DNA of 64,000 nt from Lingula anatina (taxonomy: Eukaryota; Brachiopoda; Lingulata; Lingulida; Lingulidae): NCBI RefSeq assembly GCF_001039355.2, contig NW_019776024.1, positions 350,440 to 414,439 on the forward strand, read 5' to 3'. The notes under the pieces are model-generated. The model had not been told where the DNA came from, made no database searches, and was given only the letters and a program-made list of their open reading frames with translations. The translations under genes were made by a program, and so were the position numbers. Below, one piece after another: positions 53,763 to 64,000 of this stretch (its first letter is position 1; every line of letters begins with the position of its first letter).

Positions 53763-56700
53763 GCACACACTTTTCCAGAGAAAGAGATTTTAGTCCTGAA
53801 CAAGAACTTATTAACTGCATACCGCCAGCTTGTGGACTGATAAACCTCACTTGAATAACATGTATACTAACTTGCCTTATTTCACAAAAAATGTAAATAC
53901 AAGATTTCCACAGATCCCCCCAAAAAAATGACTGACTTACCTTCCATCAATATCAATATCCTCCTCATCCTGAAGAGCAGCATCCAGGGCAGCCTGGACA
54001 CGTGGCGCCACACAGGGGCCCTCGTAATCCCGTGTTGTTCTGTTTGGCATGTCCAACTCCAAACAGAGAATATTTTCACCCTTCAAGTACACATATGAAA
54101 AAAAATTATTTCAAGCTATAGTCAAAATAGCACTTAATATCAATTTCAAATATAATTTTCAACTACATGCAAGTGGATCAATTTACAGGCTCAAGCTGGC
54201 AAGAATCATTTATGCAATTGAAATTTCTTTCTTTTGTTTAAATGACTGAAACAAAATAGATGAATGATTTTAATGATACAGATATAATGTGTACTTCAGA
54301 AAAGTGTTTGAAGAACAGCAATTTGATCTTACAAAATGATCCATCCTTACTGTACTTCGGAGACAAATAGAAGAATAAAATCAGAGGAAAAGTAAAGAAA
54401 CAGAGACGAGGTTCCACTTTCAAAACTTAACATAGAAGAGGGCATAGAACACAGCCAACAAGCTGTGTTAATGTCAGCTAATATACACATACCTTATATC
54501 TGAATGGGTTTCCTCCCATAGCTGCTGCCATTTTGGCATATTCTGAAATAGGCCTCCTGTTCCCAGCAGCTGAGATGGGACGTTTGGCCATTTGTGCTGG
54601 ACTACAAGTACAATGAGAGTTTTTATGTCAGTATAATAAGAGACACACACACAGGTTGCAAACAATGATGTACAAAAATGTGAAACTTAAGTTTTTTTAA
54701 GCTAATCATTCACCCATTTGGTCTAAGATATTATACTCTTGTGTTGCATTCAAATGTGAGGCAATGTTATGTTAACTAATATTTTCTAACTATGTCTGAT
54801 TGAGTGTTGAAATACAAAACTAACATTCTTTCCATACTGCTGCATAAGTGAAGAGATGACTTACTTCATTTTGCTGTGAGGCTGCAACCTCCAACTGTCC
54901 TCTTCTTCATCATACATTGCCCTGTTAAGGATCTTGTTCTTTTCTTCAGGAGGAATGAAGTTTTCAATAATCAGCATTCTGGAGAGAGGAAAGGAATAAC
55001 TTTCATTGACTTCCTGAGATCTTATTTCCAATAACAGTAAAAATAAAAACATAATAAAAACCTAAAATAATCAACAATTTATAAATATTGTCCATTTACT
55101 GGTTTCTACATATACAATGAGAAAACAATTCATTTGAAACACATCTCTAAATACACATCCCCACACATAGGAACCCTTCAAGGAAAAAAGGAAATATCTG
55201 TTAAAACCTACTTGAGCTTCAGGTCTCTTGTAAGTTCATTTTGCGTCTGCTCCATTTCTTGCCTCTCCTGGACGTGTTCCTCCTGCAAGTCTTGGATTTC
55301 TTGCTTGGTTTGTTGTAGTTTAGCGAAAAGTTTTTTCAATTTCTTGGTTTTCACTTCCACTTCCTGCTCCAGTGAGACATACGTGTCCTGTAACTCTGTG
55401 GCTTTTTCTTCATTGGCTGCCAATGCTTGCTGCATTTCACGCTCTTTTCTCTGTTGAACAGAAGAAAAAAAGATGGACTTGAGTTCAGTTGTATTTAAAC
55501 TACCTTCCATTGTATATCATAAGTGGCTGATAGGTTTAAGATTACCATCAAACTACAGATTTTCTGTTTCAATCCCCTCATTTTGATAAGAATAGACAGG
55601 AGAGAGAAAACTTAAACTATAAGAAACCAAAATCAAGTGCGATTTTAATATAAGCACCTCTATCATAATTTGTTTTTACCTTTTGTTCAGCTATCTCTTG
55701 CCTCCTCTGCTCTAGCGCCCTCTGCTGCTCGTTTGTGTGATCAACAATGTTTTTACCACCTCTCAAAAGCTTGCTTTCCATCAACTGCAGGGTAACAGAA
55801 ATGCATATCAACTTCATTATCACTTAGGTAAAGATAAGATTCTAAATGAAAAGCTGGCAAAATGCATAAAAATTGTCATCATATTAATATAAAATTTGAT
55901 AAATACTTCACAACTTTTCTATTATCTTTAAATACACATCATGAACAGTACTCAAATAACATTTAAATTCTGACTGCATGTTAAAAATTTAAACTTCTTT
56001 AAATTTATAAATATCATCTGAGCAACATATAAATAATACCTTGAGCTCCTCTGCAAGTTTGTTCTTTGCTTCCTTTTCCTTCCTTAGTGCCTCTTCTTTA
56101 CCTTGAGCCTCTTTCAAGAGGCGTTCTTTTTCCTGAAAAGGATGAGAATTAAAAAAATGCTTGTAATTCAAATAAATCATAATAATTTAGAGATGCTGTG
56201 TTTATTTCTCTGCAAACATATCATGTGTATTAAGAACTAGCAAAAAAAAAACAAAAAATTTTTATAAAAAGTTTGTCCTGTTCATTAGAAAATGGCTAAG
56301 GCTTAAAAAATAACATTCAAAAAGATCAGAAGCTTTTTCATTATGAAGATGACAGTGGCTCCCCCTTTACCTCTGCAATAAGAGAAGCATTGTTGAGGAT
56401 GGCATTCTTCTCCTCCTCTAGCTTACTCTGTTGCTGTTTGATATACTCCTCCTCATCAACTTCATCCCCTTCATCATCTTCTTCTGTTTCATCCTCAATT
56501 TCCTCCTCTATAGTTTCCCCTAAGAAAAGACAAAAATAATAATGTAAAAAGATGTATTACAAGTGCATTAAAAGAGGATGAAAATACTGAAAGAGGTCAA
56601 CAATGAATCCCAGTTTATTCATTTCTCTTTTGTTGTGACATTTAAATATCTTATGGTAAAATATCAGATGTATCACCTATGTAATTAACTGTTGTTGATG

Positions 56701-59700
56701 CTGCTAAATACCCCTAAAAACACCTTTCAAATTAAAGATTTGATTCTAATTTCTCTTTTTTCTTTATCATTCTCTTATTACTTTTTTCAAAATTATATAA
56801 TTGGAAAAAGAAGAACAATTTTTGAAATGGAAGACTACCATCAGGACCAATCCTTTGTCTCTTCTTCTTCTTCCTCTTCTTTCTTGGACCTCCCTTACTT
56901 TGCAGCTGTTCTTTTAACCTACAAAATGTAAATCCTATTTACAACTGTTGAAATGACTTGCAGCTTTATTTGTTAAATTTTCAGTTTTCATGTGAGTTTT
57001 TGATGAAAATTGCATTTCCATCTCACCTATTTATCTTCTCCTGGAATTCTCTGAGCAATGCGTCCTTGGGATCTTCGTTAATCTTGGGTTTGTTCTTGAT
57101 ATTCTTGGCTCTGTTAGCATATCTGAAAAAAATCAATAATTCTTTAGTCCAAGTAAAATGAAAACAGCCCAAAAACTGTCTTATAACCTTGAAAATAAAG
57201 GTTTTACCACAATTTATTTTTGATATGTAAAAACTGATTGAGATTTTGGAGCTTTGAGGTTAAATCCCCTTTGATGAGTATAATAAGTGCATGTGCTAGG
57301 TATTTGTAATGATGTTTCCTTGCAATTACCTCAATGTGGTGATAGTTTCATCATAATTATAACTGGCAGGGCCTATATTTGCTACCATCACAGTCTTTGC
57401 GTTTCCTCCTAGGGAGTCTGCAAGAAACAACAACAGCTAATATGCAATACAAAAGTCCATTTTTATTTCTAGTAGCTGTACAGATAATAGATAAACTTAT
57501 ATAACTAAACAAGTTGAACAAGTAGTCAGAAGTCATAAATACAGGAAAAGAAAATTCTCCAAAGGTGGGAAAAAAGCACTGCATCACAAGTCCAGTGCTA
57601 GAGTCATCTTTTCCTCTTCTGTTATATCATGCTACTGAATGAATCAGAAAATATTCACTAAATATATGAAAAACATATGGCTAACATCTCAATAACTAAA
57701 CACAGAAATCGGATGCTCAGTGCTGCCTACCTTGTAACAACCTTGTAAGTTTAGAGTCTCTGTAAGGAATGTGTGAACTCTTGCCATCCACCAAGGCAGA
57801 GATAACATTACCCAGTGCTGACAAAGATAAGTTAATCTTGGTGGCCTCTTTCAGGCGATCACCCTGGAATAATAAACAGATTGCAGGGAATGCCTTAAAT
57901 ATCTATGAGAGAGAAACAATCTTTATTTACAATATAATTGCAACTGAGATCCAGCATTTTCACTGGGGACATTTCAATGAGTCATTGTGGTAGGAAATTG
58001 TGTCAATGATCATACCAAAAAATCACACATGACACTTACAGTAGCTCCTGTCTTTGTCTGCCTCTCACTGCCAGCCAAATCCACCATGTTTAGCTTGCCT
58101 ACTCTGATGTGGTTCTCTCCATCATTTGTATCCTACAATAAGGAAGACAATATGTCACCAAGACCATGCTTTGTGATGCTGTCACATTTGCAAACTATTT
58201 ATATAACTATAAACAGAGACAACTGATTCATCTCTATTATCTCTTAGCTTACATGCAACATATGAGAAATAAATCTGTAACTTAAAATATTGCATCAATT
58301 ACCTTCTCAAGTTACTGGCCTAATAGGCACTGTATTAATACTAGGGATTGACTTGCATTGCCTATTCCTATTAAAACACCCACCTCACTGCATTCTATTG
58401 TCACCACCATGATAGCATGAGACCTTGAACTGTGCTCATTCATGTTAGTAGCCCTATTTTAAAGAAACTGACATAATTAGAACAAATATCAAATACATGT
58501 TACTCTTTCTAGAATTCAAACCAAATAATTGAAATGAAACTCCAATAGGAAAAGTCATTCTGCATTCTTTAATACGTGAAATATTAAAAATAAGAAAGGA
58601 ATTAGAAAAAAAAGGTACTCATACAGTTGCATGATTCATTAATACACGCTACACTTTAAAGTTTATACAAATGAAAAATGTTCTTACCCAACTGCTCTGT
58701 TAGCATTCCCTGTATCCATGGCACGTTCTAATTCTTTAATACTTTTTGCCACACAAGCAGTGACTCCCTGCAATGAACCAGAAAATATAATTGAAGCATT
58801 CATTACATAAACAGAAACGATCCATAATTTCCTCAATGTTGTATAAAATAAACATAATCAAAACATTCACTCTCTCAAAATGAGAAATGAGAAAATCATC
58901 AATATACTTTCTGCTAACCTTTTACTTTACTTAAAAATTACAGATAAAAAAATTTCAATTATGGAGGAAACACGATATTCAAGTTTTTATTCGCCAAAAG
59001 AGGGCACACCTACAATCAAATTATGGACTTAGCACCCATTAGAATGTTTTTACACTATGGTATCAGCTGCAGCTATTTTTTCTTCTAAAAACACATAACT
59101 GCTACTACTAATCTAAAGAATAAAGTAAAGGTCTTTGCCATAAAACATTATCAGCTTGTAAAAAAATTTATCAATTTTGTCTGGCCTTGTAGATGTATGT
59201 ATCTTTAGGACAGTATAGAAATATAGGAGAGCATGCTTATCATTTATCTTGGGATACCCACTTTAACATATACTCCAGTGTCTGGACTCTCCTTCAGTTC
59301 AAATTTCTTATTCTGGTCTTTATTTAAGAGATCTCGAATTTCTTCCTAAAATGGCAACAAATGTCAAAAATAAAATCAGAACTCTTCAAAACCATAAAAT
59401 ATTGGAAACATCCCATTTCTAGTTATTATTTGAATAAGACACAGACTCTGTATCTACTATGTTTCATTTCAATGCAAAGAGTAAACACACTTGAACCAGT
59501 CAGTGAACAAATTTTCTATAATTACTATAATCAAAAACCCTGGTTCCCTTACACAAATAGAAAAAAAAAATCATCATTACTAGGAAGGTAAATACAAAAA
59601 CTGACTTAAGGCCGTCAGCAATTGCAAATTTCTTGAAAACAACTATCATGCTATTAAAATAAATTAAATAATTGCTGCTTCATTTAAACTAGAAATGTAT

Positions 59701-61687
59701 ACAGTCAGTTAATCAGAAAAAAAATATCATAATAGACATTCAGCTACACTACAGGCATATTCACCTGATAAATTTCAATATAGGATGCTCTGACTAAGTA
59801 CTGCTGGTTTTGAGCTCGGGCTATATGCTGGTAGATATGTTCAAATGAGTTTGGTATTACTCCTCTGAGATCAGGGTCTGTCTTCACACCTAAATGTACA
59901 AATAACTATATATAATCATACCCTGATTCATATATTGCAAATCCATTTCAGCATAGCTCGATTGGGTTGACCTAAACTAGGCAGTTATATCACAAGTACG
60001 AATGTTGAATGTTATGATCATTATATAAATAAATGAACAAGTGAAATATTGTAGTCGCACCAGATATAAAATTACACCGAAGATTTCTGCCTACCCTGCA
60101 TTGTAAATGTCTTTCCTGTCCCAGTTTGTCCATAAGCAAAGATGGTGCCGTTGAAACCATTCAGTACAGACTCTACCAAATCTCTGAATGTCTCATCATA
60201 CAAGTCACACTGTTTTGAACTGAAACAAACATCAAAGGTAATATCACCAAAAAAACACACAAAAATAAAAGGATTTGAATAAAACAAATTCAATCTTATG
60301 TAATCAAATTAAAACAATCATAAAGTTGCAATGAGTATGAAGCTTAAAGCAGGAATAAACTTGATACTAATATGAAAACAATCATAATTCATTTTTAATA
60401 TGTTTTTTAAAGTACCACTGTCTTCCTTAAAGAGGCCAAAAAGTTCAAACTTCATCAAGAGAAACCTTTTTTTGTAAATCTTTTCCAGAATAAGTGTTTA
60501 GTTACTATATCTAAAACTTACTCCCAATCATAGACAGAATCAAATGTGAATTTTTTGGGCAACTCTCCAGGCTTGGGGCTCTTGACTTCTACAACACCCC
60601 CTTTGACATCCATTTCCACAATCCTGAAAAAATCAGAAAAATTAATCATCAAAATTAGCTATAAAGAAATCCCATTAGCTATGATGAAATATGAAAAATG
60701 GCACATCTTATGGTCTTAGTAGTACCTTGCCAGGCATTAGGTAAAATAGCATCAATATACATTAGACATTAAGCATATGGCATACATCTACATGCAAATT
60801 ATTCTGAGTTCATAATTACTTTTTAGCAAAAAAACAATATGGAAAGGGTATGTTAATTTCATTTCAGTATTTCCAATTACTGAATCAAATTCCATGGGTT
60901 AAAACAATATCAAATATTTCCTTTGGTTCTCAATATCATTTATTTTCCCCTAGGTTCTCAATATTATCTTTCACCATACCACCTGCAGTGTCACTGCTTT
61001 TACTGACAAAATACAGCAATGCGAGGACGTCAAAATAACTGTTTGCAGATAATTCAACATATAATGTACTTACAAAGTTCTACATTTAATGATGATCCAA
61101 ACAGGTATATTTTGAGTGTTCCTTTCAGTAAATATATGTGGCATTAAGCCACTGCTAACTGTAATCATCACTTATGAACAGCTTGGGTAATGTTGCTATC
61201 AAGTTAGTAATGTCACTGAGATTTTGATTGCAGTAAAGTATACAAACCTTTGATGTCCTTGTTCTTTTTCCTTTGAATTTAAAGGCCGGCATCTTATCAC
61301 CACTTTGACACACTCTGCACCTTTGCTAGAACCTTTAGATTTCGACTGGAATTACAACGTATAAAATACAACATTAAATGTATTCTGACAATATAATAGA
61401 GATTTTTTTCTTGCAGAAAGCCACTGCAATGAAAGAAATAAACAATACTGGTAATGTCACTCATAAAGTTTGACTGGAGCCCGATACAAAACGTCAGAAA
61501 TTACAGATACATTGGAATAAGTCATAGCTCCATGCAAGACCATTCATAAGACAAAAAACATCAAAACACCTTCATTAAAACACTAAAACCTTCATTTGAG
61601 TATCTTCAACTAAGCAAATACCTGCTTTTTAAATCTCCTTGTGAGGGCACTCGAAGATCTATAACTAACTTTACTACTGGTTGCCAT
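53111..61687 (-). CDS. KIF3B: KIF3B, kinesin-2 motor subunit, 22 coding exons, 778 aa
   Basis: Heterotrimeric kinesin-2 motor of intraflagellar transport, partner of KIF3A and KAP3. Coding exons (right to left): 61622-61687, 61248-61345, 60522-60623, 60095-60219, 59765-59889, 59262-59345, 58688-58767, 58384-58453, 58040-58132, 57731-57863, 57330-57417, 57027-57122, 56839-56918, 56371-56519, 56040-56132, 55680-55784, 55212-55450, 54865-54978, 54493-54601, 53941-54080, 53441-53506 and 53111-53192. They total 2337 nt, all in phase. Motor: P-loop GQTGTGKT, switch [10 protein letters not shown], switch II DLAGSE. Neck and acidic/basic hinge follow, then coiled coil with [20 protein letters not shown], which is diagnostic of KIF3B over KIF3[12 protein letters not shown] comes next, and the end is SRGLVPK as in vertebrate KIF3B. 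The region before the motor is about 30 residues longer than in human. Confidence 0.96.
53731..53770. repeat. (TC)n(AC)n compound microsatellite in KIF3B intron
   Basis: A TC run passes into an AC run with one GC interruption, in the intron between exons 20 and 21. Confidence 0.9.
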
Positions 61688-63568
61688 AGCCAAATGAGCA
61701 GATACTACTGGTTCTACACAGAGTTAACATATATGTACACCTCTCAAATTACTTCTTACAAGTTCCGACTTAATGCAATTTAGTGATCCCAGTATGGGGA
61801 TGATTTGCCATCCACATTCAAACCACCCAAAGATCAAAACTGATGGTGAATTGTGGCTATAAGTAAGATCCTATTTTCTACACATGTTCAAGGCTAATAG
61901 TTTTATCATATCTTAATAGCTGCAGTATGACAAGAACACCATCCAAAAACGTGTTGACCAAATGATGCCCTTCTTCCTGCTGTGCATGTTGCATAATGAA
62001 AATATACAAAAATATCTGATCCAATATGCCTTCCTTCTGATAAAAATATTTATAGAGATGTACATGCCTCAGAAAGGTCATTTAAATGGGAAATGAAGCT
62101 GGAACAAAATTCAATGTATTAACCCTCATGTGGAGACTGCTTGATTAAAAGAAATCCATATGATGTGATGCGACCAATAACCCACCTTTATTAACTGACA
62201 TAAACAATGGATATTTAATCTACGGTGTAAAGGAGGAAATAGAAATGTCCGGTAGAAAAAAAAAAAAATCATCTGCACCATTATTTTATCTGATTAAACA
62301 AGTAAATTAATGAATGAGTGAATAAGTGAATAAATAAACAAATGAACAAACCAGTTTTGTCAATGTGCTGAACTTCGAAAACAAAATGACTAGATATATT
62401 GAAAATATCTTTTTCAAAACACAGTTATATAATACAAAACTTCATAAAAAGAAATGGCAGGGCTCCGGGGTGTTAAATGTGGACTAGATGGTTAATTGCT
62501 GCTCCAAACTTAAGCACTTAAAATTTAGACAATTTACAATCATTTGGAATGGTTAAACTATTATCCTTGTTTAGATATTTACAAAGAACAGATCTACCAA
62601 ATCTACAGAAACTGAATTATCCATGGGTTCTGAATTCTGAATCCTTTTTATTATTAATCATGCTTTTCATACCATGGAAGAGCCTATGAACCAGGTTTAC
62701 TGATATCCAACTGCGAAGATGGCTGTAGGAGATTCAGGGATCTCATGTCCTTATGACTTTATATAAATCATGACTTGAACTTCAACACACACACACAAAA
62801 GTTTCAACCTGTACTTGGACCACTGAAAAAACAAGTCGGCAATAGCCCATATTTTTAGTCAATTCAGCCATTAGCTAAGTTGTTCCTGATACTGCAAAAC
62901 AGCAATCAATACAAGGCTACTTCAGAGCAATGGTACTTGGTCTTATTATTCACACTTACCCACTATTCAAAATCAATACATTAAAATAGGAAGAGAAATG
63001 TTTGGTAGAGAAAACAAGACTTATAATATCAAAATTAAAAAGCATTATTTGGTTTCTCGTTCCATTGGGAAATAAAAAAAAACGATTCACCATGAGATGG
63101 CTATCATATAAAAAGAATCAGAATCTTTGTGACCTACAAAAATTTGTAAAAATTACATGAGTGAATAAAAGATGTAACACTTGACATTTTCTTTCCTGTC
63201 TCTTCATCAACTTCAAGAAGCAACCACATTTATATCAAAGATCAATAAGCTCATCAGAATGATGTGACCAACAACTATCCTCCACACAAATCAGGAATCA
63301 AATTACTTTGATCAGTTTTAGTGTTTGTAACAGTTTCAGTAAAAAATAGTTCTCTTTTTTAAGTTAAGTTCAAGAATCAATGAGTTCTGAGCAAAAGAAA
63401 AACAAAATCTTGGCAACCATGCTTATACAGTTTTACAATCACTGCATTGACCTTTACAGATTTCCATTCCATTATATGATTCCCTATCTCTCTGATATGT
63501 GTTAAGCTGTATACTAAGACTATTGGCATAATCCCAGTATTGTTGCTTGCTTTACCAGACAAGCAGCA
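61688..63568. other. KIF3B upstream region, gene-free
   Basis: Holds KIF3B 5' UTR/promoter and AT-rich sequence. No exon with family similarity was seen. Positions 61849-62279 recur exactly at the right edge. Confidence 0.4.
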
Positions 63569-63569
63569 N
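63569..63569. other. Single undetermined base, contig join
   Basis: The only N in the window. The sequence right of it repeats 61849 onwards without visible change, as expected when two overlapping contigs are joined without being merged. Confidence 0.8.
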
Positions 63570-64000
63570 AATTGTGGCTATAAGTAAGATCCTATTTTCT
63601 ACACATGTTCAAGGCTAATAGTTTTATCATATCTTAATAGCTGCAGTATGACAAGAACACCATCCAAAAACGTGTTGACCAAATGATGCCCTTCTTCCTG
63701 CTGTGCATGTTGCATAATGAAAATATACAAAAATATCTGATCCAATATGCCTTCCTTCTGATAAAAATATTTATAGAGATGTACATGCCTCAGAAAGGTC
63801 ATTTAAATGGGAAATGAAGCTGGAACAAAATTCAATGTATTAACCCTCATGTGGAGACTGCTTGATTAAAAGAAATCCATATGATGTGATGCGACCAATA
63901 ACCCACCTTTATTAACTGACATAAACAATGGATATTTAATCTACGGTGTAAAGGAGGAAATAGAAATGTCCGGTAGAAAAAAAAAAAAATCATCTGCACC
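63570..64000 (+). repeat. Exact 431 bp direct repeat of 61849-62279
   Basis: Offset is 1721 bp throughout, including the 13-A tract before TCATCTGCACC. No mismatch was seen. The copy runs off the window edge. Exact identity in intergenic AT-rich DNA points to a false duplication or a very recent one. Confidence 0.9.

Noticed and set aside
61878-62081. 67-codon frame that appears twice (also 63599-63802)
   Set aside because: The duplication is explained by the exact repeat at the contig join. No protein family recognised.

Overview
The window is nuclear DNA from an animal. It is AT-rich, its genes are split into many exons with GT-AG introns, and it is full of short transposon copies and microsatellites. 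All recognisable genes are ordinary metazoan genes, including ciliary kinesin-2 and NEK8, a GT10 fucosyltransferase and an MFSD4B-like transporter. Compact introns and Harbinger/hAT-like repeats suggest a marine invertebrate, perhaps a hemichordate or lophotrochozoan. The phylum is a guess. Coding exons were placed by reading splice sites against conserved protein families, and reading-frame phase closes across every multi-exon gene.

Layout, left to right. (1) GNL2 (-, 213-5893, its 3' end lies outside the window) is head-to-head with CENPW (+, 6117-7940) across a 223 bp promoter. CENPW intron 2 holds a 669 bp transposon carrying a RecQ-like helicase fragment. (2) Gene-poor repeats follow, with a palindromic MITE (10038-10339) and a dead, near full-length hAT transposon (11388-14783). 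(3) A calumenin/reticulocalbin gene (-, 15659-17745) is head-to-head with a myosin regulatory light chain gene (+, coding 22338-26829). The light chain can carry a long PEVK-like N-terminal extension. (4) NEK8 (+, 28652-36202, 17 coding exons) has one AT-AC intron of U12 type. (5) SNRPA1/U2A' (-, 38352-41341) is surrounded by MITEs. (6) An MFSD4B-like sugar transporter (+, 44162-47600) follows. (7) A single-exon fucosyltransferase (+, 49609-50853) has upstream a dead copy of its own 5' end and a decayed copy of a KIF3B exon. (8) KIF3B (-, 53111-61687, 22 coding exons) comes next. (9) Non-coding sequence runs to the right edge, where a single N at 63569 is followed by an exact repeat of 61849-62279, most likely an assembly join artefact.

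The genes do not form one pathway. GNL2 (ribosome assembly), CENPW (kinetochore) and SNRPA1 (splicing) are housekeeping genes. NEK8 and KIF3B both act in cilia. The light chain drives contractility. The transporter and fucosyltransferase are membrane and Golgi proteins. The least ordinary signals are the PEVK-like myosin light chain isoform, the helicase-bearing transposon, the AT-AC intron and the KIF3B/fucosyltransferase duplication scar.
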